A stretch of DNA of 62,144 nucleotides from Nitrospirota bacterium (GTDB lineage Bacteria; Nitrospirota; Thermodesulfovibrionia; Thermodesulfovibrionales; Dissulfurispiraceae): assembly GCA_015233655.1 (NCBI GenBank), contig JADFXI010000003.1, forward strand, positions 1-62,144, written 5' to 3'. A program made the position numbers and the translations under genes. The notes below the pieces were generated by a model. It made no database searches. It worked only from the letters and a program-made list of their open reading frames with translations, and was not told where the DNA came from. Positions 39,068 to 48,496 of this stretch are shown here, piece after piece. Each line of letters opens with the position of its first letter. Positions within the stretch are counted from its first letter, which is position 1.

Positions 39068-40621
39068 TCAGACCAAAATATTCTTGTCTTCGGGCAAAAA
39101 TGTATTATAAAGATTTTCTTCTTTATAAATCCTTGCAAATTTTCCGTACACCCTGTTGCCTTCTTCAGTCAAGTCTTCGGCCTTTTTTATCTCATTCCAG
39201 TATCTCTCCGGAAATTTCACATAAAGCATAAAACTCCGCAGCATACCCCTGTACTCTTGAGGTGAAATATTCGGATTATTTATTGCAGGCCATCCTCTGC
39301 TATAACCAACTTGATTGCTTTGTTCTGCAGCCTCATCAAATAAACCAAGTTTGACAGATAATTTTCTCAGGCTGCTCCCCTTAAAAGGATAGACAAATCC
39401 GAGGGCCGGCGACTGCACCCTGGCTTCTTTAACAAGCCTGACGGTGTCCCAATACATTTCCCTGGTTTCATTTGGAAAGCCCATCAGGAGAAACGAAACT
39501 GTACGAAGGCCGTGTGCATTCAGGATTTCAAATGCCTTTAAAATAGTGCTGTTTCTGACCGGCTTGTTGCACATTTCAAATCTCATCTTTTCATTGCCTG
39601 TCTCAACTCCAACACTCACCGAAACACATCCCATGTCGGCTAATGCCCTAGCTTTCTCGTGCGTGACCGATTGAGGACTCACATCCACAACAAAAGGGAG
39701 AGCAACCTCCTTTGCATAACGGACCGACAACTCCTTAAGATATTGGGAACTTAAAGAAAGAAAGGTAGCGTCTTGAAACCTGAAGAAATTCAAGCTATAT
39801 CTTTTCTTGAGATGCACGAGTTCATCAATTAAACGGTCTACGTCGTATCGTCTTAATTTTGAATTGTCCTTGTTAAATAAACTCATTGTCTGATACAAAC
39901 AGTAAGAACATTTCCCGGGACAGCCTCTCGTTACTACACCGTCACCGGAACGATATACCTTGCCGTCATAGATCCTGTACATTAGCCTGTCATCGTAAAA
40001 ATCATAATCCAGAAAAGGCAACGCGTTAAGGTCGAATACAACCTGGCCCGTAATGTTTTTATGCAGAACACCGTTTTTCTTGACCCAAAAACCGTCGGTT
40101 TTTTCAAAGTCTTTATTGTTGTCAATCCTATTCAACAATTCGACGAAAGCGAGTTCCCCTTCCCCAATACATATTATGTCCACAGACTTTTCTCCGACAG
40201 TGCCCTCAGGATCGGCAAACGTATGGATGCCTCCGACAACCGTTAAAATTTCGGGGTTGAACTCTTTCACAATGTCCAGCAGGGCCACGGACAGTCTCCA
40301 CTCAACGCTCAGGACCGAAATGCCGACCACGTCAGGCCTAAACTTTTGCAAAACTGATATCAGTTCTTGTTTGATATTTTTATCCTCTTTTATCAGCCCA
40401 TAATCTTTAGTATCGACATGCCTGTAATTCAGGATTTCTTCTCCCGCATCTGACGTTCCCATATATCTGTCATTGCCATGAATATCTTTTGTGTCAAAAA
40501 ACGAAGTGTCGAAAAGCTGAACATCATGACCGGATGCGCGGCAACTATTCATAACTGCCGTGAGACCTACAGGCTTATACCCCCCGCAATCAATATTCGG
40601 AAAAATAAATAAAACCCTCAT
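39068..40621 (-). CDS. B12-binding-domain radical SAM protein
   Basis: 'FIFPNIDCGGYKPVGLTAVMNSCRASGHDV', 'ILTVVGGIHTFADPEGT', radical SAM 'TRGCPGKCSYC'. Confidence 0.87.
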   Translation of the reverse strand: MRVLFIFPNIDCGGYKPVGLTAVMNSCRASGHDVQLFDTSFFDTKDIHGNDRYMGTSDAGEEILNYRHVDTKDYGLIKEDKNIKQELISVLQKFRPDVVGISVLSVEWRLSVALLDIVKEFNPEILTVVGGIHTFADPEGTVGEKSVDIICIGEGELAFVELLNRIDNNKDFEKTDGFWVKKNGVLHKNITGQVVFDLNALPFLDYDFYDDRLMYRIYDGKVYRSGDGVVTRGCPGKCSYCLYQTMSLFNKDNSKLRRYDVDRLIDELVHLKKRYSLNFFRFQDATFLSLSSQYLKELSVRYAKEVALPFVVDVSPQSVTHEKARALADMGCVSVSVGVETGNEKMRFEMCNKPVRNSTILKAFEILNAHGLRTVSFLLMGFPNETREMYWDTVRLVKEARVQSPALGFVYPFKGSSLRKLSVKLGLFDEAAEQSNQVGYSRGWPAINNPNISPQEYRGMLRSFMLYVKFPERYWNEIKKAEDLTEEGNRVYGKFARIYKEENLYNTFLPEDKNILV

Positions 40622-40778
40622 TAACCCTCCCCATTCTTAAAGCATGTCGGTTACAGTTCTCATGCTCTTCGCTCATTTGCAATTCTTTTGACAATTCTAT
40701 TAATTCCCGTCCACACCGCATATTATCTTATCATTTCTTGAAAGGTGAATAGATGCTTGCGTGACTGCTGATCAATAT

Positions 40779-42047
40779 CTACGACAGCAAGGATAAATTG
40801 TTCCAGACCTTGTCGAAGGCCTGAATAATTTCGTCCATATCTTCAAACACAAGTGGGGGACGAATAATCTCAGTCGATAGCGACCAGTTCATGGCGTGCG
40901 CGACGTTCGGCAGCAAGTCCAGAGAATAATCCGGCGACCCGCCGTACCAGGGGCATTTGAAAGGACATCCTTTCTCGCCGAATCCTACCTGCTGCTGGTA
41001 AATAGGGAACTCGTTCAACGGCAGATAGCCGGCGTAGAAGTCCATCCCTTCGGCATTGAGGGCTTCCACAATGCGCGGTGCAGAGACTTTAATCTTCATT
41101 GGGTCCAGGCGCAGAGGATAACGGTAAAAGCTATGCTCACATCCTTCTTTGATCGCAGGAGTTATTAATCCGTCAAAACGTTTCAGTCCCTGGGTCACAT
41201 AGTCTGCAAGTTCTCGCCGTTGCCTCAGCAGGTCGCTTAATTTCTTCAGCTGCTCTCTTCCTATGGCGGCCTCTATTTCATTCAGCCGGTAATTCCAGCC
41301 AATCATATTGATCAGGTTTTTCACAGGCATGCCGGTAGCGATGACAGCCTCCGCATGGTTTCTGATCAGCTGGAGCTTAAGGGCAAGTTCATCATCGTTA
41401 GTCGTGATTACACCCCCCTCTCCGGTCTGAATAATCTTGTGGCAGTTGAGGCTGAACACGCCCATATGGCCTATTGTTCCTGTCAGTCTTCCTTTGTAGC
41501 GCATGCCCGGCGACTGCGAAGCATCTTCTATTACAATAAGAGAATGTCTTTCGGCAATCTGCATTATTGCGTCCATCTCAGCCGGATGGCCGTATATATG
41601 AACAGGGATAACAGCCTTTGTCCTGGATGTGATCCTGCTCTCCAGGGAAGCCGGCGACATGCAGAAGGTATCCGGTTCTATATCGCAGAAAATCGGCACG
41701 GCATTATTGACAAGAATCGCGGCCGCCGTGGCCGTCATGGTCCAGGGCACTGTAATTACCTCGTCTCCAGGACCGACACCTGCGGCGCCTACGGCAGCCA
41801 TGAGACCCGAGGTCGCAGAATTAACGCTGACTCCGTACTTGACTCCGAAGAAGGAGGACCATTCTTTCTCGAAGGCCTTGACTTCAGCGCCTCCGAGAAA
41901 CCACTGGTTGTTGGAACCTTCGAAATCAGACAGGATGCCGCTTTCAATGACCCTCAAGGCCGCGGCTTTTTCCTCTTGTCCTGTAGTGATATGCACCGGA
42001 TAGGGTTTTGTGCGGACCGGTGTTCCGCCTAAGAGGGCTGGTTTCAA
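40779..42047 (-). CDS. DegT/DnrJ/EryC1 PLP-dependent sugar aminotransferase
   Basis: 'VNSATSGLMAAVGAAGVGPGDEVITVPWTMTATAAAI', 'VIEDASQSPGMRYKGR', 'SLNCHKIIQTGEGGVITTND'. Confidence 0.92.
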   Translation of the reverse strand: MKPALLGGTPVRTKPYPVHITTGQEEKAAALRVIESGILSDFEGSNNQWFLGGAEVKAFEKEWSSFFGVKYGVSVNSATSGLMAAVGAAGVGPGDEVITVPWTMTATAAAILVNNAVPIFCDIEPDTFCMSPASLESRITSRTKAVIPVHIYGHPAEMDAIMQIAERHSLIVIEDASQSPGMRYKGRLTGTIGHMGVFSLNCHKIIQTGEGGVITTNDDELALKLQLIRNHAEAVIATGMPVKNLINMIGWNYRLNEIEAAIGREQLKKLSDLLRQRRELADYVTQGLKRFDGLITPAIKEGCEHSFYRYPLRLDPMKIKVSAPRIVEALNAEGMDFYAGYLPLNEFPIYQQQVGFGEKGCPFKCPWYGGSPDYSLDLLPNVAHAMNWSLSTEIIRPPLVFEDMDEIIQAFDKVWNNLSLLS

Positions 42048-42778
42048 GGCTGTCCTTTTCCACTCCTCAGCTTAAAAAGAGCGCCGAAGGTCCAGAGGTC
42101 ATCATCATCAGATATTTCCATATCAACAAGCCATGGGGCATCTTTAATAAGATAAGAATCACTCTTTTCTTCCCCATTCATAAACAATCTTAAATCTATG
42201 AAGTTAAATTCTTTGAAAAAATTGAGCCAAAAAGCGATATTTCTCTTAAAAATCTTGATTTTGTTGTTTCTCGAATCAGTTTTTATTTTGTTTTCTCTGA
42301 CCAGAAAATCTTCAATAAAAACATATCCGCCTTCAACCATACAATTCAAAAGGTTCTCTTTAAAGACAGAAAGTTCCTCGTCTGAAGCATAATAAGCAAA
42401 AAAACCCACTATAGCCAGATCATATTTTATGGGTGTCGTAAATTTTTCACAGAGGTTTACCTGTTTGGCAAAACATTTTTTCTCATGAATATTGCCGGAA
42501 AAGGATGCTTTGAAATGTTCTACAGCCTTTTGAGAACCATCATATCCATGAATGCTTCCGGCATAATTCATTAGAAGCATAAGATTGCTTCCCGACCCTA
42601 TCCCAAATTCGGCGATATCAAACTTTGATAAAACCTGTTTAGGGAATAATGTCATAAGGTAATCAACTATGAAACTTCTTCTCAGGCAGTGTCTTTCATA
42701 AAACTTGTCTGCTTCTTCATTAACATATATTTCTGTCTGCATATTTATATTAAATACAATCTTTTTTCTTCGGGCCAA
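42044..42778 (-). CDS. SAM-dependent methyltransferase-like protein
   Basis: 'FDIAEFGIGSGSNLMLLMNYAGSIHGYDGSQKAVEHFK'. Confidence 0.75.
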   Translation of the reverse strand: MARRKKIVFNINMQTEIYVNEEADKFYERHCLRRSFIVDYLMTLFPKQVLSKFDIAEFGIGSGSNLMLLMNYAGSIHGYDGSQKAVEHFKASFSGNIHEKKCFAKQVNLCEKFTTPIKYDLAIVGFFAYYASDEELSVFKENLLNCMVEGGYVFIEDFLVRENKIKTDSRNNKIKIFKRNIAFWLNFFKEFNFIDLRLFMNGEEKSDSYLIKDAPWLVDMEISDDDDLWTFGALFKLRSGKGQP

Positions 42779-42822
42779 ACATTATTGCAAAGGTCATCCG
42801 CCGTGTAGATTTCAGCAAATTG

Positions 42823-42851
42823 AGAATATATTCTTTATCCATCTTTGTCAA
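42823..42851 (-). promoter_or_regulatory. Putative sigma70-type promoter for the methyltransferase/aminotransferase operon
   Basis: Minus strand TTGACA-N17-TATTCT; perfect -35, 17-nt spacer, in a 120-nt intergenic gap; -10 lies 44 nt from the ATG at 42778. Confidence 0.5.
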
Positions 42852-42898
42852 GCGTCCTCTGCCCTGTCCTGAGAACTCCCTGCCCCTCCGTTATGCAC

Positions 42899-43858
42899 TC
42901 AGGGCTTGCAGTGTTCCTTCACAAAATTCTCCACCTCCAGTATTAGGGCCGGCCCCATCCGCTCTATAGTATTGAGCCTGAGTATGTCCTCAAATTGCCG
43001 GAGCTTGCTGACGCCGGGGATGATGGTGGATATCCTGTCGTTGGACAGCAGATAGTTCAGTGAGAAGTGAAGGATTGCGTAGTTGCGGTCCAATCCGAAA
43101 CGAGTGATAATTGCATTTACCATGTCCACCCGGTCGGCGAGCGTTGCACCGTGCAAGAACTGCCGTCTGTCGTCCTCAGCGGAAAAGGTTGTTTTGTAGT
43201 CGTACTTTCCGGTCAGCACGCCGCTGGAAAGAGGCGACCGGATTATCAGGCCTATGCCGGCATCAGAAGCCCTCCCTATAAAGACTTCGTTCGGCCTGAT
43301 ATGCAACAGGTTGTAAAAGACCTGTAAGGTATCGACCCTATTGTCATCTATAAGCTGGAGCGTTTCCTCTTCGGTACCGGTGGACACACCGAAAAATCTG
43401 ATTTTCCCCTCTTGTTTGAGTTCGTCGAGAATATCATAAATCTCGCCGGAACGGATAAGGTGGATGCCCGGTTTAGTCAGCTGAAAGATATCGGCATAAT
43501 CAGTCTTAAGGTTTTCCAGGGATTGATGCAGACAGCCTCTGACGTATTCCCGGTCAAAACGTCTCTCACCGGAGGAAGTGATCCCACACTTGGTAGCGAT
43601 GATCACCCGGTCTCTACGACTGCCGAAGGATTCGCCCAGGAGCCGTTCCGCTTCACCATCGCCATACTTGTCGGAGGAGTCAAAAAAATTGACGCCGGCC
43701 TCAAAGGCCCTTTCCAGGATCGCGAGGGCCTCGGCACGCTCTATCCTCGGCGAGCCAACGTAGGCGCCGCCAATCAGCGAGGGGCCGCCAATCTGGGCCG
43801 TACCAAGGCCTATCTCGGACACACTCAGCTTCGTCTTGCCTAATGTTCTGTACTTCAT
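42899..43858 (-). CDS. Aldo/keto reductase
   Basis: 'KYRTLGKTKLSVSEIGLGTAQIGGP', 'FFDSSDKYGDGEAERLLGES', 'VIIATKCG'. ATGA start at 43858 overlaps upstream radical SAM stop. Confidence 0.9.
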   Translation of the reverse strand: MKYRTLGKTKLSVSEIGLGTAQIGGPSLIGGAYVGSPRIERAEALAILERAFEAGVNFFDSSDKYGDGEAERLLGESFGSRRDRVIIATKCGITSSGERRFDREYVRGCLHQSLENLKTDYADIFQLTKPGIHLIRSGEIYDILDELKQEGKIRFFGVSTGTEEETLQLIDDNRVDTLQVFYNLLHIRPNEVFIGRASDAGIGLIIRSPLSSGVLTGKYDYKTTFSAEDDRRQFLHGATLADRVDMVNAIITRFGLDRNYAILHFSLNYLLSNDRISTIIPGVSKLRQFEDILRLNTIERMGPALILEVENFVKEHCKP

Positions 43859-44832
43859 CCCGGTTGTACGCTGTTGACGCAGTTGCGGCAGAGGGGGATA
43901 TCGTGCCACCTGCCTGATGCATGGAGGTCCCGGAACCGTTTCATAGTGTCCGAGTGCCAGCATTCATGGATACTGTGGGTCCTAAGGTTTCCCAGCACGT
44001 ATTCGTGGTTGTAGTCGTGCTCGCAGACGAGCATATCGCCCTCATAGGTAATAGTCAGGAGTTGCCAGAGCTGTGAACACTTATATGACTTCTTAGTCTC
44101 GTGTCCAGCCAAGGTTTCTTTGGCTGTGACGGTAAAGTCGTAGCACTTCTGGAAAGAAATGACATTCACCAAGTCCTTCCATTGGTTATAGAAATCCTCC
44201 CGCTCATGCTTGTTCAACTCGCTCACGATAAAGCTGACTCTCACTCGGGGATAACTCTTCCCCGCCTGCTTCCTCGCCTCCAGGAAGTCGTTGATATTTT
44301 GCAATACCCGGTCGTAATCGCCGCTTGAGCGGACTTTGGCGTAGACGCCTGCAGAGGCCGCGTCCAGGGAAAAGTTTATCTTGGTAAGACCGGCATCGAT
44401 CAGTCTTACCGAAAGTTCTTTGGAGAGCAATGACCCGTTAGTGTGAAACATGCGATCGAGGACACCTGCATTTCGCGCCTTTATGATCAACTCCGGGATG
44501 TCCTTCCGCATAAGGGGCTCGCCTCCGTGGCTGAATGTGATGGAAGGCAGCCGGTAGCGCTTCACCTCATCAAAAAGCTTGTCAAGGAGATCGTTGCTCA
44601 AGAAGCCGTTTTTCTTCGTATGGTTAATTGCCTGGCGAGGACATTGAGGGCACCTGTAATTGCAGGCATAGGATGTCTCAACCTCCAAAAACAGGGGGAA
44701 GTCAAACAGGTGAAGATGCGAGGCCATGTCCCACTTCTTACGATATTCCCGATAATCGTCCCCGAGGTCCCGAATCCATGAGGGGTCTACTTCGATTTCC
44801 TCTATATGGTATGAATCATCGGCAATGTTCAT
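43855..44832 (-). CDS. Radical SAM/SPASM-type protein
   Basis: CNYRCPQC motif, 'SHGGEPLMRKDI', C-terminal 'CSQLWQ..VCEHDYNHE..PLCRNC'. Internal Met at 44832 reduces overlap with the upstream ORF. Confidence 0.87.
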   Translation of the reverse strand: MNIADDSYHIEEIEVDPSWIRDLGDDYREYRKKWDMASHLHLFDFPLFLEVETSYACNYRCPQCPRQAINHTKKNGFLSNDLLDKLFDEVKRYRLPSITFSHGGEPLMRKDIPELIIKARNAGVLDRMFHTNGSLLSKELSVRLIDAGLTKINFSLDAASAGVYAKVRSSGDYDRVLQNINDFLEARKQAGKSYPRVRVSFIVSELNKHEREDFYNQWKDLVNVISFQKCYDFTVTAKETLAGHETKKSYKCSQLWQLLTITYEGDMLVCEHDYNHEYVLGNLRTHSIHECWHSDTMKRFRDLHASGRWHDIPLCRNCVNSVQPG

Positions 44833-45967
44833 CAGCCACCTCTTTATGTTGTAGTATTTTGCATATGGTTTCCATTGTCTTACTGACCGCGTCTCCGGCA
44901 ATGTGAATGCCGCTTTGCCGTTGCAGATATTCAGCTCTATAACCGGGATCCACGAGAAGGCCTTTTATAAGGTCGGCCCCTGCCTCCTTTGTGCTGTTAA
45001 AGGGGATTATGTTCCTTTCGGTGAGCATAAATTGCGAATTGTCAGTTGCGTCCAACTGCAGGGAAATAACAGGGATGCCGCACAGAGCGGCTTCTACAAG
45101 CATGGTCGAGATCATTCCAACCACTATATCGGAGATTGCAAGAATCTCGAGTGAGTTTGCCTCCGGCCCCAACAATCGTTTTTTTAACGACGGCCACTTT
45201 GACAGAGTCCATCTGAACTCTTCAGGCATGTTTTCAGGATGAGGCTTTATCAGGAGGTATGGCTGCACTCCTTCGTTTTCAGATGAGATCTTTTTCAGAA
45301 CAGCACCGAGAAATGCTACTGTGGTTTGTTCATCGTAGCCGAGGCATGGTCCGAAATCTTTTTGCAGAGATTCCGCAACGAATGTTACGACGGTGCAGGT
45401 TTCGGGGATATCCAACAACCTGCGTTTCTCCACTTTCCGGGACGCAAGTTCTGAGAATCGTTCAGCAAGGTTATCAAAAGCAGGCTGTCCGGTGATTGAG
45501 ATGCGTTCTTTAAGAATACCTATCCGTGTCATAGCTTCTTGCGCATAATCGTCCATAACAAAAATATGGTCAGGCAGGTAAGCAAGCCGTTCCTCCGGAG
45601 ACGGTCCGCTGAACCTGAGTGCGTAATTTTGCCATTGATCCAGTACCCCCACGGTGGGGACACCGGCTGCCTTGCCCCATTGCCATAGGTATCTCTCCGT
45701 CATATCAAGGGTCGGCAGACTCGTGGCAGAAGTAAAAACAAGGTCGGGGACATCTCCAAATCGGCCTTGTACCAGTGCATCGAGGACCGTCGTGTCGAAA
45801 AGCGGGAAAGGCACACACTCGATACCTCGGTCCATGAATGCCGTAAGTCCGTGGTCTTTGGAGAGGAGGAGAAGATTCCAGCCCTCACTTAGCATTGCAC
45901 GGCAAACAGGGGCTATAGCAGCCACTCCGCCTGCCTCTCGAGCAAAGGCGAGCACATTTTTCCTCAT
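44816..45967 (-). CDS. GT-B-like transferase/epimerase-like protein
   Basis: 'PYLLIKPHPENMPEEFRW', 'ISDIVVGMISTMLVEAALCGIPVISLQL'. Confidence 0.6.
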   Translation of the reverse strand: MRKNVLAFAREAGGVAAIAPVCRAMLSEGWNLLLLSKDHGLTAFMDRGIECVPFPLFDTTVLDALVQGRFGDVPDLVFTSATSLPTLDMTERYLWQWGKAAGVPTVGVLDQWQNYALRFSGPSPEERLAYLPDHIFVMDDYAQEAMTRIGILKERISITGQPAFDNLAERFSELASRKVEKRRLLDIPETCTVVTFVAESLQKDFGPCLGYDEQTTVAFLGAVLKKISSENEGVQPYLLIKPHPENMPEEFRWTLSKWPSLKKRLLGPEANSLEILAISDIVVGMISTMLVEAALCGIPVISLQLDATDNSQFMLTERNIIPFNSTKEAGADLIKGLLVDPGYRAEYLQRQSGIHIAGDAVSKTMETICKILQHKEVADEHCR

Positions 45968-46707
45968 GGCGACATCACCGGCTTGCTGAATTCAAAAAAA
46001 GTATACCGCGGATGGTTATCCGTGTCCCGGAGCGGGGTCATGGAAACAAGCTTCATCTTATCTCCAACTAATTTTTCATATTGATGCATATATCCATAAT
46101 CCCAGTTTAGTATGGCCATTTTACGATGCCAAGACATCGGGCGATTGTCGACCTCGACGAGAAGCAGATTGTGTTTGCATACCCTCGTCAATTCATCAAT
46201 CGCTTTGCCGATAGAAGAATAGTCCGCATGAGTCAGACATACTACCGTGAATACCACGCCTATGCTGTTGTCCCTGAAGGGGAGGAAGCAGGCATCAGCA
46301 TTGACTACCACGGCGTTCGGCGCCGTGATAAATTCCTTTTTACCGAAAAGCAGGTTTTCCAGTCCAAGGTCTATTCCGATAAAGCAGGCATGAGGCAGTT
46401 CCCGAGCAAACTTATTCAGCCGGTATCCGTAGTAGCAGCCGACCTCTAAATACAGCGAATCGTCGAACCCCCTCAAACGGTCGGCCACAGCTTTATCTAA
46501 ATTAATATAGTAGGGGTCGCCCTCAACGTTATCAACCTGCAAAAAATCGTCAGAGCGCCGGTCCTTCCAGAGATTACGCTGTATGGGATCACCTAAAAAT
46601 TTCCTGTGAAGCAGGTAGTACCAGATGATATTCAGGGGTGTTATACAGGCAAGATATATGAATCGCGTAACTGGATTCGTCCACAAGGCCAGATATATAG
46701 ATCTCAT
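45964..46707 (-). CDS. SAM-dependent methyltransferase
   Basis: 'YLEVGCYYGYRLNKFARELPHACFIGIDLGLENL', 'VVVNADACFLPFRDNSIGVVFTVVCLTH'. Start 46707 proposed; ORF track start 46794 overlaps the next gene. Confidence 0.75.
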   Translation of the reverse strand: MRSIYLALWTNPVTRFIYLACITPLNIIWYYLLHRKFLGDPIQRNLWKDRRSDDFLQVDNVEGDPYYINLDKAVADRLRGFDDSLYLEVGCYYGYRLNKFARELPHACFIGIDLGLENLLFGKKEFITAPNAVVVNADACFLPFRDNSIGVVFTVVCLTHADYSSIGKAIDELTRVCKHNLLLVEVDNRPMSWHRKMAILNWDYGYMHQYEKLVGDKMKLVSMTPLRDTDNHPRYTFFEFSKPVMSP

Positions 46708-46738
46708 AACAGGCTTCGCCCATAAAGGTATGAGTTGT

Positions 46739-47743
46739 CTAAGCCCCAACTCTGGTCCCGCCGCTTGCAGCAGAATGCTTGAGGGCCTCCACAATCAGCA
46801 TGTCGGCAAGCCCTTCCTCAGCAAAAAAAGCAGAGCGTTTCCCCTCTGACATGTCTTTCATCAGCATGCCCAATCCATATTTCATCGACCACTTCATCTC
46901 CGTCTCGATCTTCTGAATGAGCTTCAATTCCTTGAAACCCTGATAGTTGTCATATTCCCGGGCTTCATATACATAAATAACGTCGCCGTTTTCTTCTATC
47001 CTGATCCTTCCGTTGGTACCCATAATGTCCAGCTCGAATATGCTGTATACATATTCATCGGCATCACAGCCCGTAATGCTCGCGGTTGCGCCGCTCTTAA
47101 AGCCCATAATCCCACGCATCGAAGGGTCGGCACCGTAACTGCCTGCATCAAAAGGCGGGAACGCCATGGCCCAATCTATGTCCCCGCACAGAAATCGCAT
47201 AGTATTTATTAAAGTGCAGCCGATATGTGTTATACCCTTTACGTAATATCCGTTGACATGAATTATATTTCCTATCATGCCCTCGCTAAGCTTTTGTCTT
47301 ATTTGTAAATGGCAAGGCTCCCATCTCCTCTGGCTGGAAAGCCACAAACCCACATTTTTTTCACGCGCCATACTAATGACCTTTTTTGCTCTTGCTGCCG
47401 TATTTGCCAGCGGTTTTTCAGCCCATATATAACCGGCGCTCCCGGCTTCCAGAATTTTTTCCATTACTTCGTGATGGGAATCATCACCCGTGCAGACGCT
47501 TATAATGTCATATCTATCGCGGAGCAGTTCTTCCAGCGAGGAAACACCTTTGGCAACTTTCCAGTAATCGCAGAACTCATCGAGTCTCGCCCTGTTCACA
47601 TCAAAGGCTGCGGCAATTTCGATTTCAGGGAAGGCCCTGTAAGCCCCTGCATGCGTAAAAATGCCATTCGTTTTTTTCTGTTCATCGTTGCGGCCTGCTA
47701 TGTCACCGCAGCCGATAATCGCTGTCCTTATCGTTTGTCTCAT
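46739..47743 (-). CDS. Gfo/Idh/MocA-family oxidoreductase
   Basis: 'TAIIGCGDIAGRND', 'DIISVCTGDDSHHEVMEKILEAGSAGYIWAEKPLANT'. Confidence 0.9.
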   Translation of the reverse strand: MRQTIRTAIIGCGDIAGRNDEQKKTNGIFTHAGAYRAFPEIEIAAAFDVNRARLDEFCDYWKVAKGVSSLEELLRDRYDIISVCTGDDSHHEVMEKILEAGSAGYIWAEKPLANTAARAKKVISMAREKNVGLWLSSQRRWEPCHLQIRQKLSEGMIGNIIHVNGYYVKGITHIGCTLINTMRFLCGDIDWAMAFPPFDAGSYGADPSMRGIMGFKSGATASITGCDADEYVYSIFELDIMGTNGRIRIEENGDVIYVYEAREYDNYQGFKELKLIQKIETEMKWSMKYGLGMLMKDMSEGKRSAFFAEEGLADMLIVEALKHSAASGGTRVGA

Positions 47744-47749
47744 ACCGAT

Positions 47750-48496
47750 TTATATATATGCGGCTGATCTCTGTTCGCAGTGGCTGTTTTTTCTTATCCA
47801 GTCCGGATGCCCGTCCAGAAAATCAATCAGTTCGTGTGCGGTAAAGCCGGGCGAGACAGGATATAATTTTTCGTATATGAACTTTGCGAGTTCCATGTCT
47901 TCCTTGTAATCCACTGTAAGCCTTATTTCAGGCCTGTTAAGTTTGCTGCCCGGCAATGCTTCAAGGTTGAATATGGGAAATCGGCCGGGGTGATTCCAGA
48001 TAAAGCGAGGCGTGTCTTCCCTTTCCTGCACATCCTTTGCTTCTTTTGCAGACGCCTCCAGAGCATCGAATCGCACAACATGCGCGTCTATACCTTCAGG
48101 AAATGTGAGCTTCATATCATTGGCTGCATACGAGTAGCCTCCCCATTTTAAAATAGCCGCGAGAAGGTCTATCAGCTCCGGATCATAAAAGGGGCAGTCT
48201 GCCCCGCATTGCAAAATAATGTCGGCCCCGTGTTTCCTGGCAGCTTCATATACACGCCCCAGGACATCATCTTCGCTGCCCCTGAAGCACTGAATTCCCT
48301 TTTTATAACAGAGTTCATAAATAGCGTCATCCCCCGGATTTACGGATGTCGCCACAACAGTCTCGTTCACTGTCCTCGCAAGCCCTATTCTCTCAACCAC
48401 CCGCTCAAGCAGAGTGGCCCCTGCCACGTCCATCAGCGTCTTCTTTGGCAACCGGGTAGAGCCCATTCTTGCCTCTATGATTGCGACCGTTTTCAT
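47750..48496 (-). CDS. spsF: SpsF-like cytidylyltransferase
   Basis: 'IIEARMGSTRLPKKTLMDVAGATLLERVVERI', 'CFRGSEDDVLGRVYEAA', 'CGADCPFYDPELID'. Confidence 0.88.
   Translation of the reverse strand: MKTVAIIEARMGSTRLPKKTLMDVAGATLLERVVERIGLARTVNETVVATSVNPGDDAIYELCYKKGIQCFRGSEDDVLGRVYEAARKHGADIILQCGADCPFYDPELIDLLAAILKWGGYSYAANDMKLTFPEGIDAHVVRFDALEASAKEAKDVQEREDTPRFIWNHPGRFPIFNLEALPGSKLNRPEIRLTVDYKEDMELAKFIYEKLYPVSPGFTAHELIDFLDGHPDWIRKNSHCEQRSAAYI

Noticed and set aside
40622-40778. Possible promoter or regulatory RNA in the 157-nt gap upstream of the B12 radical SAM gene
   Set aside because: No convincing -35/-10 pair or stable hairpin could be identified by eye.
44816-44901. Apparent long overlap between the radical SAM and GT-B-like genes
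   Set aside because: Explained by an internal Met start at 44832 for the radical SAM protein.
46707-46794. Overlap of the methyltransferase ORF with the Gfo/Idh gene
   Set aside because: Probably an over-extended ORF start; Met at 46707 gives a normal short gap.
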